NCBI RefSeq assembly: GCF_900638685.1
Contig: NZ_LR134533.1
Location: forward strand, 620,001-684,000
DNA: 64,000 nt
Reading direction: 5' to 3'
From: Neisseria weaveri
GTDB lineage: Bacteria; Pseudomonadota; Gammaproteobacteria; Burkholderiales; Neisseriaceae
Made by a program: the position numbers and the translations under genes. Below the pieces are notes generated by a model, which saw only the letters and a program-made list of their open reading frames with translations, did no database searches and was not told where the DNA came from. Within the stretch, counting starts at the first letter, position 1. Each line of letters begins with the position of its first letter. This document shows positions 36,489 to 48,186 of this stretch, piece after piece.

Positions 36489-37529
36489 ATGCCCAAACTG
36501 CATCAAATTATCGAGCGGCACTGGCAGCAACCCGATTTTTTGCTGACCTTGCTGCTGAAGCCCTTGTCGGTGCTGTTCGGTTGTCTGGCCCGGCACCGGC
36601 GCAACCGCTACCTGTCCGGCAAGACCAAAAGCATCCGCCTGCCCGTTCCCGTTGTCATTATCGGCAACATCCACGCCGGCGGCGTCGGCAAAACCCCGAT
36701 TGCCGCCGCACTGGTGTCCGCCCTGATGAAACAAGGCATCACAGTCGGCATCGTCAGCCGCGGATACGGGCGCAAGCAAACCGGAGTCCACCTTCTCCAC
36801 CGGAACAGCACCGCAGCCGAAGCAGGAGACGAACCGCTGCTTCTATACCGGAAAACCGGAGCTCCGACAGCCGTCGGCAGCAACCGCCCCGAAGCGGCAC
36901 AAGCCCTGCTCGATGCCCATCCGGATATTCAACTGATTGTCGCCGACGACGGCCTGCAACATTACGCCCTGCACCGCGATTTGGAAATCATCGTCTTTCC
37001 GGCGGCCGATACGGGCAGACTCAACTTGGATCTCTTGCCCAACGGCAGCCTGCGCGAACCGCTCGAACGTCTGCAAACGGCAGATGCGGTCGTAATCAGC
37101 GGCAACGGCGAAACTTACGACAACTTCAGGCCGTCTGAAAATATATTCCGCAGCCGTATCGCTTACGGCGGTATTTACCGTTTCAGACGGCCTGAAGAAA
37201 AATGGCACTCAGGCCGTCTGAAAAACAGCCGTCCTTATCTGGCCGCCGTTGCCGGCATTGCCAAACCGCAGCGTTTCTTCGATGCCCTTGCCCAATCGGA
37301 TATCCGTTTGAACGAAACCGTTGCGCTTGCCGACCACGCGGACATACATGCCGGGCTGCTGCCGAAAGCCGATGCCGTATTCATTACCGAGAAAGACGCC
37401 GTCAAATTTTCAGACGGCCCGGAATTAGAAAATGTGTGGGTTCTGCCTGTTTATGCGATAATCGAGCCTGACTTGGCCGTATGGATTGCAGGCCGTCTGA
37501 AAATAAAACCTCAGGAGAAAAATAAATGA
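36489..37529 (+). CDS. lpxK: tetraacyldisaccharide 4'-kinase
   Basis: Inner membrane kinase that phosphorylates the lipid A precursor at the 4' position. The P-loop is [17 protein letters not shown] near residue 59; the N-terminus has an amphipathic/hydrophobic segment; [15 protein letters not shown] and [10 protein letters not shown] are diagnostic. It has 346 residues against 328 in E. coli. Five DUS copies lie in the last 400 bases and encode NFRPSEN, FRRPEE, SGRLKN, KFSDGP and AGRLKI; three of them sit in a variable insertion around residues 212-250. It starts an operon of DUF2059, ycaR and kdsB genes. Confidence 0.94.
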   Translation: MPKLHQIIERHWQQPDFLLTLLLKPLSVLFGCLARHRRNRYLSGKTKSIRLPVPVVIIGNIHAGGVGKTPIAAALVSALMKQGITVGIVSRGYGRKQTGVHLLHRNSTAAEAGDEPLLLYRKTGAPTAVGSNRPEAAQALLDAHPDIQLIVADDGLQHYALHRDLEIIVFPAADTGRLNLDLLPNGSLREPLERLQTADAVVISGNGETYDNFRPSENIFRSRIAYGGIYRFRRPEEKWHSGRLKNSRPYLAAVAGIAKPQRFFDALAQSDIRLNETVALADHADIHAGLLPKADAVFITEKDAVKFSDGPELENVWVLPVYAIIEPDLAVWIAGRLKIKPQEKNK

Positions 37530-38077
37530 AAACAAAAAGCGCATTATTCCTCGGCTTATGCTTAAGCGCCGCTGCCGCTTATGCCGAAACCCCCAGCCGC
37601 GAATCATTGGAAAAACTGTTTGAAGTCCAACAATTCGATAAAATTTTCGATGAATCGACACAAGCCATTCCCTCTGCAACTTTGCAATCCTTACAAGCTC
37701 AAGAATGGTTCCGGCGTGAGATTCCCGAAAGCAAACGCCCGGCAGTCTTGGCCAAAGCCCGAATTTATACCGAAAACATGACAGCCGGCATCAACACGCC
37801 GAAATTCCGTGAACAGCTGCGCCAACTCGCCATCAGCGGCGGTGCGGCCGTTTACACCCAAGAAGAAGTGGATGCCATGATTCAGTTTTACAGCTCGCCG
37901 ATCGGCCGCTCCATCAACGATAAAACACCGAAATACCTGTCGGCGGTTATGGCGGATATGGGCATGATGATTGACGCAAAAGTAAAAGAATACGAGCAGA
38001 AAAACCTTCCCAAATTCATCCGCGAAGTCAACTTGTTGGTTTGCGGTAAACCCCGATGCACAATAAAAGGCAAATAA
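37526..38077 (+). CDS. DUF2059-containing periplasmic protein
   Basis: A 183-residue protein with a cleavable signal ([20 protein letters not shown]). The DUF2059 core is at about 95-155, with the family pattern [21 protein letters not shown]. The C-terminus has two cysteines (LLVCGKPRC) that may form a disulfide. Its start overlaps the lpxK stop by four bases, and ycaR follows after four, so it is translated within the lipopolysaccharide operon. The function is unknown. Confidence 0.88.
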   Translation: MKTKSALFLGLCLSAAAAYAETPSRESLEKLFEVQQFDKIFDESTQAIPSATLQSLQAQEWFRREIPESKRPAVLAKARIYTENMTAGINTPKFREQLRQLAISGGAAVYTQEEVDAMIQFYSSPIGRSINDKTPKYLSAVMADMGMMIDAKVKEYEQKNLPKFIREVNLLVCGKPRCTIKGK

Positions 38078-38081
38078 TTTA

Positions 38082-38264
38082 ATGGAAAAGAAATTTTTAG
38101 ACATCTTGGTCTGCCCCGTCAGCAAAGCGCCTTTGGAATACAAGCCGGAGTTGCAGGAGCTTTGGTGCCGCGAAAGCAAGCTCGCCTATCCGGTTAAAGA
38201 CGGCATTCCCTATATGCTCGAAAACGAAGCCCGCCGGCTGAACGAAGAAGAGTTAAGCGCATGA
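38082..38264 (+). CDS. ycaR: Trm112/YcaR family protein
   Basis: A 60-residue protein with the Trm112p-like start ([19 protein letters not shown]) and [18 protein letters not shown]. The first CP pair is present, but the second zinc-type pair is reduced to a lone Cys (LWCRESK). The homologue is usually found between lpxK and kdsB in proteobacteria. The role is not established; kdsB overlaps it by four bases. Confidence 0.92.
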   Translation: MEKKFLDILVCPVSKAPLEYKPELQELWCRESKLAYPVKDGIPYMLENEARRLNEEELSA

Positions 38265-39022
38265 CTGCTTTTACCGTACTGATTCCCGCACGCCTCTCCT
38301 CATCGCGCCTGCCGCAAAAAGCCTTGGCCGATATTCACGGCAAGCCGATGGTAGTCCGCGTTGCCGAACAAGCGGCCAAAAGCCGGGCGGCGCGTGTTAT
38401 CGTTGCCACCGACCATCTCGATATTCAGACGGCCTGCCAAGCGCACGGCGTTGAAGTTGTAATGACTTCGGATCAGCATGAAAGCGGCACCACCCGCTTG
38501 GCCGAAGCCGCCGCCAAACTCGGTTTGTCTGACGATACCGTTATCGTCAACGTTCAAGGCGACGAACCGCTGATTGCACCGGAGCTGATCAATCAAACCG
38601 CAGCAATCTTATTGGCCAACCAAGTCGAAATGGCAACTGCTGCCCACCCCATCCGCGAGTTTGAAGAATTTGCCAACCCCAACGCCGTCAAAGTCGTTTT
38701 GGACAAAAACGGCAACGCCCTGTATTTCAGCCGAGCGCCGATTGCTTATCCGCGCGACAGTATGCAGGCAGGCAGCAAAGTCTTGCCGGAATCGGCACCG
38801 CCGTTGCGCCACATCGGCATTTACGCCTACCGCGTCGGCTTTTTGCACCGTTACGCCGAGATGGAAGCTTCGCCGCTCGAACAGATTGAATCTTTAGAAC
38901 AATTGCGCGTCCTATGGCACGGCTTTCCCATCGCAGTGGAAATCACCGGCAACGCTCCGGCCGCAGGCGTGGATACACAAGAAGACTTAGACCGCGTCCG
39001 CCGATTGTTTGAGGCCGTCTGA
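38261..39022 (+). CDS. kdsB: 3-deoxy-manno-octulosonate cytidylyltransferase
   Basis: Activates Kdo as CMP-Kdo for the inner core of lipooligosaccharide. It has 253 residues. The nucleotide-binding start is [23 protein letters not shown]; then come [16 protein letters not shown] with the metal-binding Asp, [11 protein letters not shown], and [12 protein letters not shown]. The start overlaps ycaR by four bases. The stop lies in a DUS (GAGGCCGTCTGAA), whose TGA ends the gene. Confidence 0.95.
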   Translation: MTAFTVLIPARLSSSRLPQKALADIHGKPMVVRVAEQAAKSRAARVIVATDHLDIQTACQAHGVEVVMTSDQHESGTTRLAEAAAKLGLSDDTVIVNVQGDEPLIAPELINQTAAILLANQVEMATAAHPIREFEEFANPNAVKVVLDKNGNALYFSRAPIAYPRDSMQAGSKVLPESAPPLRHIGIYAYRVGFLHRYAEMEASPLEQIESLEQLRVLWHGFPIAVEITGNAPAAGVDTQEDLDRVRRLFEAV

Positions 39023-39086
39023 AAAATAAGCGCAACGCAAAAAATATCAAACATACAATAACGATATCTCTACAAAAGGAAGAAAT

Positions 39087-39164
39087 ATGAAGATTAAACA
39101 GCCGATAAAACACAATACCGCCGCCCGCCCGGATACCCCGTGCCGCGGCCGTACCGCTTCATAA
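39087..39164 (+). CDS. possible 25-residue peptide between kdsB and adk
   Basis: ATG at 39087 follows AAAGGAAG at proper spacing and opens a 26-codon frame (MKIKQPIKHNTAARPDTPCR and five more residues). The product is basic and resembles no known family. A long hairpin (39183-39217) follows 19 bases later. It could be a leader peptide for adk or a chance ORF with a good ribosome site. Confidence 0.35.
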   Translation: MKIKQPIKHNTAARPDTPCRGRTAS

Positions 39165-39920
<756 letters not shown>

Positions 39921-39950
39921 ACCTTCGCATCCACTTCATTTTTAACCCCA

Positions 39951-39981
39951 AGAGGCCGTCTGAAATTTTCAGACGGCCTCT
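39951..39981 (+). terminator. DUS-pair terminator after adk
   Basis: AGGCCGTCTGAA 39953-39964 and TTCAGACGGCCT 39968-39979, the stem extended by AG/CT on both sides. Confidence 0.82.
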
Positions 39982-40018
39982 TGCTGCTTATTTACTGTTC
40001 CCAACCGAAACAAGCATA

Positions 40019-40048
40019 AAAAAACGCCCCGATAATCGGAGCGTTTTG
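40019..40048 (-). terminator. intrinsic terminator after metQ
   Basis: On the minus strand AACGCTCCGAT and ATCGGGGCGTT form the stem, followed by TTTTTTT, 20 bp past the metQ stop. Confidence 0.9.
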
Positions 40049-40067
40049 CTTTATTTTCAAACCGATA

Positions 40068-40991
40068 TTACTTGGCAGCAGAAGCGGTAGAAGCAGCTTC
40101 GGCGGCCGCACCTTCCACAGCCTGCTCACCCCAGGCAGCCGGATATTTGTAACCGGCAAAGCGTTGTTTGGCGTAAGATTTGAACTCGTCTGAATTGTAG
40201 GCTTCATTCACATCTTTCAACCATGCGCTGTCTTTATCCGCAGTTTTTACGGCAGACCAGTTCACATAAGCAAAGCTCGGCTCTTGGAACAGGGTTTCGG
40301 TCAGCTTCATGCCGCTGCTCATCGCATAGTTGCCGTTTACGATGGCAAAATCAACGTCGGCACGGCTGCGCGGCAATTGAGCGGCTTCCAACTCAACGAT
40401 TTTGATGTTTTTCAGGTTTTCGGCAATGTCGTTTTTAGAAGCGGTCAACGGGTTCACGCCTTCTTTCAATTTAACCCAACCCAATTGATCCAACATTACC
40501 AAAGCACGGGCGAAGTTTGAAGGATCGTTCGGAGCAGATACGGTTACGCCGTCTTTCACTTCATCCAAAGAATTCAATTTTCCGGGATACAGACCCAGAG
40601 GTGCAGTCGGTACTTGGAACACTTCGGTAATATCCAAGTTGTGTTCTTTTTTGAAGTCGTCCAAATAAGGTTTGTGTTGGAATACGTTGATGTCCAACTC
40701 ACCTTCGGCCAATGCCAGGTTAGGACGGACATAATCGGTAAACTCAACCAGTTTTACAGCGTAGCCTTTTTTCTCCAAAGCAGGTTGGATTTGGTCTTTA
40801 ACCATATCGCCGAAGTCACCGACAGTCGTACCGAATACGATTTCTTTTTTCTCGGTGGCAACGGCAGCGGAAGCAGCAGCTTCAGAAGCGGCTGCAGGTG
40901 CTTGCGCTTCCTGTTTTTGACCGCCGCAGGCAGCCAGAGCCAACGCCAACGCGCTCAGAGAGAAAGTTTTAAATAAAATATTTGCTTGCAT
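40068..40991 (-). CDS. metQ: methionine ABC transporter substrate-binding lipoprotein
   Basis: A 307-residue lipoprotein that binds methionine for MetNI, homologous to meningococcal GNA1946. The signal ends in lipobox LAAC (Cys22), followed by an Ala/Glu-rich linker. The NlpA-type fold holds GTTVGDFGDMV, DINVFQHKPYLDDF, PNDPSNFARAL and FAIVNGNYAMSSG. The Ala-rich tail (AAEAASTASAAK) is unusual and low in complexity. AAGGAG precedes the start. It is the last gene of metN-metI-metQ, with a DUS in the 85-bp gap after metI. Confidence 0.94.
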   Translation of the reverse strand: MQANILFKTFSLSALALALAACGGQKQEAQAPAAASEAAASAAVATEKKEIVFGTTVGDFGDMVKDQIQPALEKKGYAVKLVEFTDYVRPNLALAEGELDINVFQHKPYLDDFKKEHNLDITEVFQVPTAPLGLYPGKLNSLDEVKDGVTVSAPNDPSNFARALVMLDQLGWVKLKEGVNPLTASKNDIAENLKNIKIVELEAAQLPRSRADVDFAIVNGNYAMSSGMKLTETLFQEPSFAYVNWSAVKTADKDSAWLKDVNEAYNSDEFKSYAKQRFAGYKYPAAWGEQAVEGAAAEAASTASAAK

Positions 40992-41076
40992 AATTCAAAG
41001 TCTCCTTAAAGTTATATTCAAGCCGCCGAAACAATCCCTTATTTTTCAGACGGCCTCATATCCATTCAAACCAACA

Positions 41077-41763
41077 TTAACGCTTATCCAGCTTACGGGC
41101 GATAAAATTACCCGTAGTCTGCATCAAAATCACCAGCAACACCAAAATGGCAACAATAAAAATAATGACTTCGGTCTGGTAGCGGTAATAACCGTAACGG
41201 ATGGCCAAATCGCCCAAACCGCCGCCGCCGATCATACCGGCCGCCGCGCTGTAAGAAAGCAGACCGATGGCCAACACCGTAATACTCGACACCATACCCG
41301 CACGCGCTTCATTCAACAAAACTTTGCGGATAATCGCCAACGGCGTCGCACCCATGCTGCTGGCCGCCTCAATCACACCGCGCGGCACTTCGCGCAGGTT
41401 TTGTTCGACCAAACGGGCAAAATAAAACAAACCGGAAACACTCAAAACCAAAGATGCCGCCACCGGCCCGATAGTGCTGCCCACAATCGCCCGCGTTGCA
41501 GGAATCATGGCAATCATCAGAATCACAAACGGGAAAGCCCGCATCAGGTTGACAATATTATCCAAGACAAAATTCAGCTTACGGCTGTAATGAAGCTGTC
41601 GGTTGGCGGTAACAAACAGCAACACGCCCAAAGCCGTGCCGAATACGGTTGCAAACGTGGTCGACAAACCGACCATAATAAAGGTTTCCCACAAAGCCTG
41701 AACAATCTCGCCGCGCATCGCAGTAATATTTTGTACGGCCTGAGCAAAAGTCAAATCCGCCAT
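41077..41763 (-). CDS. metI: methionine ABC transporter permease
   Basis: A 228-residue inner membrane permease with five helices. The family loop that contacts the ATPase is EVPRGVIEAASSMGATPLAIIRKVLL, and the C-terminal YYRYQTEVI follows. It starts two bases after the metN coding end, using a GGGAGGA site inside metN, so the two are coupled. Confidence 0.94.
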   Translation of the reverse strand: MADLTFAQAVQNITAMRGEIVQALWETFIMVGLSTTFATVFGTALGVLLFVTANRQLHYSRKLNFVLDNIVNLMRAFPFVILMIAMIPATRAIVGSTIGPVAASLVLSVSGLFYFARLVEQNLREVPRGVIEAASSMGATPLAIIRKVLLNEARAGMVSSITVLAIGLLSYSAAAGMIGGGGLGDLAIRYGYYRYQTEVIIFIVAILVLLVILMQTTGNFIARKLDKR

Positions 41764-41764
41764 T

Positions 41765-42502
41765 TCAGTCCTCCCGAATCAGTTCCTGCCCGATTTCGGA
41801 CTGTGCATGAATTTGATTGTTGTTCACTTCCACCACTTCCAGCAACTTGCCCTGATGCAGCAAAGCCGCACGGTCGCACAAACGTCTCAACACGCTCATT
41901 TCGTGCGTCACGATGACAATGGTCACATTGAAACGCTTATTAATGTCTTCCAAGCATTCCAATACGCTGCGCGTCGTTGCCGGATCCAAAGCCGAAGTCG
42001 GCTCGTCGGCCAAAATGACTTTAGGGTTGGAAGCCAAAGCGCGGGCAATGCCGACACGCTGCTTTTGTCCGCCCGACAACTGGGCCGGATAATGCCCGGC
42101 ACGGTTAGACAAACCCACGATTTCCAAACACTCGGCCACACGCTGGCTGATTTTTTCAGACGGCCATCCTGCAATCTCCAAAGGAAAAGCCACATTATCT
42201 TCAACCGTGCGGTTACTCAACAGATTAAACTGCTGAAACACCATACCGATATTCTGTCTTGCCAACCGCAAATCGGCGGCACCCATCGCCGTCAAATCCT
42301 GACCGTCGACAATCACACGCCCCTGCTCCGGACGTTCCAACAAATTAATCAGGCGCAGCAAAGTCGATTTTCCGGCACCGGAATAGCCCATCAAGCCGAA
42401 AATCTCGCCCTGCTTCACTTCCAAGCTGATGGGCTCGACCGCAGTAAACCAAGACTTATCTCTATGCTGATAACGCTTGGATACATTATCCAAAATAATC
42501 AT
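41765..42502 (-). CDS. metN: methionine ABC transporter ATP-binding protein
   Basis: ATPase of methionine import. Walker A is GYSGAGKST, the signature LSGGQKQRVGIARAL and Walker [14 protein letters not shown]. With the ATG at 42502 it has 245 residues, about 100 fewer than E. coli MetN (343), and therefore lacks the C-terminal ACT-like regulatory domain that gives feedback inhibition by methionine. A longer in-frame start at 42565 has no ribosome site. A DUS is embedded near 42155. Confidence 0.93.
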   Translation of the reverse strand: MIILDNVSKRYQHRDKSWFTAVEPISLEVKQGEIFGLMGYSGAGKSTLLRLINLLERPEQGRVIVDGQDLTAMGAADLRLARQNIGMVFQQFNLLSNRTVEDNVAFPLEIAGWPSEKISQRVAECLEIVGLSNRAGHYPAQLSGGQKQRVGIARALASNPKVILADEPTSALDPATTRSVLECLEDINKRFNVTIVIVTHEMSVLRRLCDRAALLHQGKLLEVVEVNNNQIHAQSEIGQELIRED

Positions 42503-43042
42503 ATATTTCTTGCTTCTTTCAAATACAACAAAGCCCGATGTGCAAACACAACGGGCAACAATCACTATCGCTTTAATACATTGGAAAATGAATTACGCTT
42601 TAGCTGTTTTACGCCCGCAAGCTGTGTCAAATCGGCGAATAAGTTAGGTAGGGAATTAAACTTGAATTTCACCTATAAGTCAAGGAGAAAATAACCGCAC
42701 TTTCCAACCTCCCTTCCAAACCGACCCGACTGCGTATCCGCAGGATTTCCGGGGCTGCTTTCCGCTTTCAGACGGCCTGACGGTGTCATTCCCGATAAAT
42801 ATTGTAAACAATATACATCAAATAAAACCATCACACCAAACTGAAAACAATACAAAAAATAAAAACAACATCATGTTTTAAATAAATAAATCCTGCATAA
42901 AACCAACGCAAACCAATCAAAACCGCCCAACCGGCCACGCTGAAAAACAGGTTATTTAAAACAATAAAAAAGTTCCTGTAATCCCCAACTTCCTTTAAAA
43001 TAACGGCCTGCCAATGAAAAATATGATTTTCGGAACCAAACC
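42503..43042. other. divergent intergenic region metN / ldhD-like gene
   Basis: 540 bp, AT-rich near the right end, with a lone DUS near 42767. It presumably holds promoters for both sides. A 75-codon minus frame (42831-43058) reads as hydrophobic but overlaps the next gene and has no ribosome site, so it is not called. Confidence 0.5.
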
Positions 43043-46000
43043 ATGACCACAACGACACAGCAACGATTACGCGAAATTCCCTACAATTACACCTCTTATT
43101 CCGACCGTGAAATTGTCATCCGTATTTTGGGCGAAGACGCATGGTTGATCTTGCAAGATTTGCGTACGCAGCGCCGAACCGGCCGTTCTGCGCGTATGCT
43201 GTTCGAAGTTTTGGGCGATATTTGGGTGATGACGCGCAATCCTTATTTGGTAGACGACCTGCTCGAACATCCAAACCGCCGCACTGCTCTGGTTAAGGAA
43301 ATGCGCCACCGGCTCAACGAAATTCAAAAACGCCGCGACGACAATCCCCAAGTCAACCGCCTGTTGCAATTGGCGGAAGCCGCTGTCGTAAAATTTGACG
43401 AAAGCTTCGAAACCACCCGCAAAAAGCGCGAACAGATTCTGGCGCGCCTCTCCAAAATCACCAAAAAACACAACATCATGTTCGACGGGCTCGCCCGCGT
43501 GGTACACGTTACCGACGCTACCGACTGGCGCGTGGAATATCCGTTTGTGGTGGTGAATCCCGACACCGAAGCCGAAGTCGCACCTTTGGTGAAAGCCTTA
43601 ATCGAACTCGATTTAACCATCATTCCGCGCGGCGGCGGCACAGGCTATACCGGCGGCGCAGTGCCGCTCGATGCCATGAGCGCGGTCATCAACACCGAAA
43701 AACTCGACAAACACAACGGCGTGGAATATGTGGAACTGCCCGGTTTGGAAGGCAAACACCCGATTATCCATTGCGGCGCGGGCGTGGTAACGCGGCGGGT
43801 GGAGGAAACCGCCACCGCCTCCAAACTGGTATTCGCGGTTGACCCGACCTCCGCCGATGCTTCCTGCGTAGGCGGCAACGTGGCCATGAACGCGGGCGGC
43901 AAAAAAGCCGTATTGTGGGGCACTGCTCTGGACAATCTTGCCTACTGGAAAATGGTCAACCCGCAAGGCGAGTGGCTGAAAATCGAGCGCGTGCGCCACA
44001 ACTTCGGCAAAATCCACGACGAAAAAACCGCCGTTTTCGATGTACATACATTGGATTCAGACGGCCTCAACATCGTTAAAACCGAACGCTTGGAAATCGA
44101 CGGCCACAAATTCCGCAAAGTCGGCCTCGGCAAAGACGTTACCGACAAATTCCTCAGCGGCCTGCCCGGCGTGCAAAAAGAAGGCACCGACGGCATCATC
44201 ACCAGCGTGGCCTTTGTGCTGCACACCATGCCGAAACACATCCGCACCATTTGTTTGGAGTTTTTCGGCACCGTTGCCAACGCCACGCCGTCTATCGTAG
44301 AAATCCGTGATTATCTGCTCGGCCACGAACAGGTACAACTGGCCGGTTTGGAACATCTCGACTGGCGCTATGTGCGCGCGGTTGGTTATGCCACCAAAGC
44401 GGCGGGCAAAGGCCGCCCGAAAATGGTGCTGATTGCCGACATTGTGAGCGACGATGAAGCCGCCGTTATCGAAGCGGCCGAGCATATCGTCAAACTGGCG
44501 CAAGCCCGCGACGGCGAAGGCTTTATCGCCGTTACCCCCGAAGCGCGCAAAACCTTCTGGCTCGACCGCAGCCGCACCGCCGCCATCGCCAAGCACACCA
44601 ACGCCTTTAAAATCAATGAAGACGTGGTGATTCCTCTGGAGCGTTTGGGCGAGTATTCAGACGGCATCGAGCGCATCAACATCGAACTGTCGATTAAAAA
44701 CAAACTCGCCTTGTGCGAAGCCTTAATCCAATATCTGCAAGGCAACCTGCCCGTCGATAAAATGGGCACCGACCTGCCCAGCAGCGAATTGCTGGGCGAA
44801 CGCGCCAAACACGCATTGGCACACGTTCAATCGGTTAAAGAGCGTTGGGAATGGCTGCTTATCAACCTCGACGCGCCTTTGACCGAATACAAACAACGTT
44901 ACGGCCATGCCGTCCACGCCGCGCCCGAAGCGCGAGACGAAGAAAGCTGCTTCATCGCCTTCCGCGATTTCCGCCTGCGCGTGTCGATTAAAGCCGACGT
45001 AATGAAACCCCTGTCTGAAATTTTCAGCGGTAAGGCCGACACCAAAATCATGGAAGGTTTGGCCAAGATTCACAGCCGCGTGGTGCGCGGGCGCGTGTTC
45101 GTTGCTCTGCACATGCACGCGGGCGACGGCAACGTCCATACCAATATCCCTGTCAATTCAGACGACTACGACATGCTGCAAACCGCCCACAAAGCGGTGG
45201 AACGCATCATGAACATCGCCCGCAGCTTAAACGGTGTGATTTCCGGCGAACACGGCATCGGCATTACCAAACTCGAATTTTTAACCGACGAAGAAATGCA
45301 GCCCTTCTGGGACTACAAAGCCAAAGTCGATCCGCAAGGCCGCTTCAACCGCCACAAGCTGATGAAAGGCTCGGATTTACGCAACGCCTATACGCCTTCG
45401 TTCGAGCTGCTCGGCGTGGAATCGCTGATTATGGAGCAGTCCGACCTCGGCACCATCGCCGAATCGGTGAAAGACTGCCTGCGCTGCGGCAAATGCAAAC
45501 CCGTGTGCAGCACCCATGTGCCGCGTGCCAACCTGCTGTACAGTCCGCGCAACAAAATTCTCGGTGTCGGCTTGCTAACCGAAGCGTTTTTATACGAAGA
45601 ACAAACCCGCCGCGGCGTATCGCTGCGCCATTTCGACGAACTGAACGATGTCGGCGACCACTGCACCGTGTGCCACCGCTGCGTGAAGCCCTGCCCCGTC
45701 AACATCGACTTCGGCGACGTAACCGTGGCCATCCGCAACTATCTGCGCAAAGCCGGTAAACGCAAATTCAACCCAGCCGTAGCCGCCGGCATGGCTTTTC
45801 TCAACGCCAAAGACCCGCGCACCATCCAAGTATTGCGCAAAGGCGTGGTGGAAGCCGGTTTCAAATTTCAGAATATGGCATACAACTGGGGCAAGAAAGC
45901 CCATATCGGTGCAGGCCGTCTGAAAAAAGCCCCCAAAGCCACCACGGGCGGCTCGCCGATTAAAGAGCAAGTGGTGCATTTCATCAACCGCCCGCTGCCG

Positions 46001-46873
46001 CGCCATGTGCCGATAAAAACCGCCCGCGCTTGGTTGAACATCGAAGACAACAAAACCGTGCCGATTATCCGCAACCCGCAGCTTTCCGAAGACAGCGAAG
46101 CCGTGTTCTACTTCCCCGGCTGCGGCTCCGAGCGGCTGTTCAGCCAAGTCGGTTTGGCTACGCAAGCGATGCTCTGGCATGCCGGCGTACAAACCGTGCT
46201 GCCGCCGGGCTACCTCTGCTGCGGCTATCCGCAAGACGCAGGCGGCAACAAAGACAAAGCCGAACAGATGACCACCGAAAACCGCGTGCTCTTCCACCGT
46301 TTGGCCAACACCTTAAACTACCTCGATATCAAAACCGTGGTCGTGAGCTGTGGCACCTGCTACGACCAGCTGGAAAAATACCGCTTCGAAGACATTTTCC
46401 CCGGCTGCCGCATCATTGATATTCATGAGTTTTTATTGGAAAAAGGCATCAAGCTCGACGGCGTGAGCGGCCAGCAATACCTGTATCACGACCCCTGCCA
46501 CAGCCCAATCAAAACCATGAACGCCACCAAAATGACCAGCGAGCTGATGGGCAAAGAAGTGGTGTTGAGCGACCGCTGCTGCGGCGAATCGGGCATGTTT
46601 GCCGTCAAACGACCCGACATCGCCACGCAAGTGAAATTCCGCAAGCAGGAAGAAATCGAGAAAAACCTCAAGCAGCTGCCGCAGGGCGAACCGGTCAAAA
46701 TGCTCACCTCCTGCCCCGCCTGCCTGCAAGGTTTGAGCCGCTACACCGACGACAACGCCATGCCCGCCGACTACATCGTGGTGGAAATGGCGAAACACAT
46801 CCTCGGCGACAACTGGCAAAACGAGTTCGTTGAAAAAGCCAATAACGGCGGCATCGAGAAAGTGTTGCTGTAA
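43043..46873 (+). CDS. multidomain FAD/Fe-S oxidoreductase, D-lactate dehydrogenase type
   Basis: A 1276-residue cytoplasmic or membrane-associated flavoprotein. An N-terminal DUF3683-like part covers about 1-140. An FAD-binding (GlcD-type) domain follows, with [16 protein letters not shown] at 195-210 and the VHTNIPV/GEHGIG C-terminal oxidase part near 690-740. Two 4Fe-4S motifs follow: [11 protein letters not shown] at about 811 and [12 protein letters not shown] at about 873. Two CCG domains close the protein (LCCGYPQD near 1057, [10 protein letters not shown] near 1177). This fusion architecture is typical of proteobacterial D-lactate or related 2-hydroxyacid dehydrogenases. D-lactate is the likely but unproved substrate. 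Confidence 0.87.
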   Translation: MTTTTQQRLREIPYNYTSYSDREIVIRILGEDAWLILQDLRTQRRTGRSARMLFEVLGDIWVMTRNPYLVDDLLEHPNRRTALVKEMRHRLNEIQKRRDDNPQVNRLLQLAEAAVVKFDESFETTRKKREQILARLSKITKKHNIMFDGLARVVHVTDATDWRVEYPFVVVNPDTEAEVAPLVKALIELDLTIIPRGGGTGYTGGAVPLDAMSAVINTEKLDKHNGVEYVELPGLEGKHPIIHCGAGVVTRRVEETATASKLVFAVDPTSADASCVGGNVAMNAGGKKAVLWGTALDNLAYWKMVNPQGEWLKIERVRHNFGKIHDEKTAVFDVHTLDSDGLNIVKTERLEIDGHKFRKVGLGKDVTDKFLSGLPGVQKEGTDGIITSVAFVLHTMPKHIRTICLEFFGTVANATPSIVEIRDYLLGHEQVQLAGLEHLDWRYVRAVGYATKAAGKGRPKMVLIADIVSDDEAAVIEAAEHIVKLAQARDGEGFIAVTPEARKTFWLDRSRTAAIAKHTNAFKINEDVVIPLERLGEYSDGIERINIELSIKNKLALCEALIQYLQGNLPVDKMGTDLPSSELLGERAKHALAHVQSVKERWEWLLINLDAPLTEYKQRYGHAVHAAPEARDEESCFIAFRDFRLRVSIKADVMKPLSEIFSGKADTKIMEGLAKIHSRVVRGRVFVALHMHAGDGNVHTNIPVNSDDYDMLQTAHKAVERIMNIARSLNGVISGEHGIGITKLEFLTDEEMQPFWDYKAKVDPQGRFNRHKLMKGSDLRNAYTPSFELLGVESLIMEQSDLGTIAESVKDCLRCGKCKPVCSTHVPRANLLYSPRNKILGVGLLTEAFLYEEQTRRGVSLRHFDELNDVGDHCTVCHRCVKPCPVNIDFGDVTVAIRNYLRKAGKRKFNPAVAAGMAFLNAKDPRTIQVLRKGVVEAGFKFQNMAYNWGKKAHIGAGRLKKAPKATTGGSPIKEQVVHFINRPLPRHVPIKTARAWLNIEDNKTVPIIRNPQLSEDSEAVFYFPGCGSERLFSQVGLATQAMLWHAGVQTVLPPGYLCCGYPQDAGGNKDKAEQMTTENRVLFHRLANTLNYLDIKTVVVSCGTCYDQLEKYRFEDIFPGCRIIDIHEFLLEKGIKLDGVSGQQYLYHDPCHSPIKTMNATKMTSELMGKEVVLSDRCCGESGMFAVKRPDIATQVKFRKQEEIEKNLKQLPQGEPVKMLTSCPACLQGLSRYTDDNAMPADYIVVEMAKHILGDNWQNEFVEKANNGGIEKVLL

Positions 46874-46895
46874 GCCGCTTAATTAAGCCATAAAA

Positions 46896-46925
46896 AGGCC
46901 GTCTGAATTTTCAGACGGCCTTTTT
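46896..46925 (+). terminator. DUS-pair terminator
   Basis: AGGCCGTCTGAA 46896-46907 and TTCAGACGGCCT 46910-46921 with a T run; it separates the convergent oxidoreductase and permease genes. Confidence 0.88.
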
Positions 46926-46961
46926 ATAATCCAAGTTTAATGTCAAACACCGCAAGCGGCT

Positions 46962-48116
46962 TTATCCATTATCGCCGACCGATTCTGCCGCTTGCGGCCG
47001 GGTTTTGCCGACATAACACCACAACACCAAGACAAACAACGCCAGCAATACCGACAACACCAGCAGCAGATACGCGGCATCGGCAAACGGCGTACCGATT
47101 TGGTTGAAGCGCACCGAAGCTTGAATGCCCGCCGTGCTCGGAATCAGCCAGCGCAACCATTGCAACGGCAGCGGCAGCAATTCGGCAGGCCAAGCATAGC
47201 CGCTGAGGAAAAACATCGGAATCGACGTGAACATCAACAACTGCAAAGAACGCTCACGCTTTTGAAACCACAGCCCGAACAAACAGCCGAGCGTGGCAAC
47301 CGTAGGTGCGAACAGCAGTGTGAACGCCAGCATGCCGCCGATATTCTGTCCGCGCCCGTAGTCTTGGATATAAAACACCCAGCCGAAGTAAAACAGCGAC
47401 ATCAGCCAGCCCATCACCGAAAGTGCGGCAATTCTGCCCGCCCACGCCTGCATGGTGGCATATTGCCGTTTCTGTTCGCGCCATGTACCCACCAGCAACG
47501 CCGAACCCATCATCAAAAGCTGCTGCACAATCAGCACCGCCACGCCCGGCACGACATAATTGCCGTAGCCTTGAGTCGGGTTGTATTGCACCTGCATCAC
47601 AAACGGTATCGGATTTTGCGCGGCCAAAGCTTGTTCCGGAGTCATACCGCCCGCTTGCAGGCGTTTGATTTGAATGCCTGCCGAAACCGTGCCGACCACT
47701 TCGGCAAAACCGGTTTGCACTTCTTTGCTGACTAAGAGGTAACTGCCGTTGGCCAACACCTCCGCCCGTGCGGGACGCTGCATCATCACATCGTTTTTCA
47801 AACCGGCTGGCAGCACCATATAGCCGCCGATTTCCCCTTCCCACAAGGCTGTTTTCGCATCGTTCTCGCTAGGCATCACCCGAACGTCCAAACGCGGGCT
47901 GGCTTCTGCCATGCGGATGATGCGCTGCGACAAAGTGCTTTTGTCGTAATCGATGATTGCCGCCGGAATCCGCCGCGCCGCCTGCGTGCTGTACGGCCAC
48001 GGATAGAAAAAGCCGTAAAGCACAGGTGCGATTACCAACATCAGCAGCACGCCTTTGTCGGAAAAGATGTTGCGGACAGTGTCGATAAATGCGGCGGTGA
48101 AGATTTTCTGTTTCAT
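46962..48116 (-). CDS. ABC-2 type exporter permease (YhhJ-like), second copy
   Basis: A 384-residue ABC-2 membrane protein. There is one N-terminal helix (about 20-42), a large periplasmic domain (RIPAAIIDYDKSTLSQRIIRM, then DVRVMPSENDAKTALWEGE), and five C-terminal helices from about 185 with the family block FFLSGYAWPAELLPLPLQWLRWLIPST. It resembles YhhJ/YbhR-type permeases that export drugs or envelope compounds with a HlyD-like adaptor. The gene is downstream of a related permease and separated from it by a DUS hairpin. No ATP-binding gene lies in the cluster. Confidence 0.88.
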   Translation of the reverse strand: MKQKIFTAAFIDTVRNIFSDKGVLLMLVIAPVLYGFFYPWPYSTQAARRIPAAIIDYDKSTLSQRIIRMAEASPRLDVRVMPSENDAKTALWEGEIGGYMVLPAGLKNDVMMQRPARAEVLANGSYLLVSKEVQTGFAEVVGTVSAGIQIKRLQAGGMTPEQALAAQNPIPFVMQVQYNPTQGYGNYVVPGVAVLIVQQLLMMGSALLVGTWREQKRQYATMQAWAGRIAALSVMGWLMSLFYFGWVFYIQDYGRGQNIGGMLAFTLLFAPTVATLGCLFGLWFQKRERSLQLLMFTSIPMFFLSGYAWPAELLPLPLQWLRWLIPSTAGIQASVRFNQIGTPFADAAYLLLVLSVLLALFVLVLWCYVGKTRPQAAESVGDNG

Positions 48117-48186
48117 GTTCGGGAAAGTTTTGCAGTTTGTTTTTGGTACAAGGCACAGCAGAAACTAGAGTCCATTGGTCATCGCG

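Noticed and set aside
42831..43058. 75-codon hydrophobic frame on the minus strand before the D-lactate dehydrogenase-type gene
   Set aside because: It overlaps the start of a well-supported gene, has no ribosome site, and AT-rich DNA readily gives hydrophobic translations.
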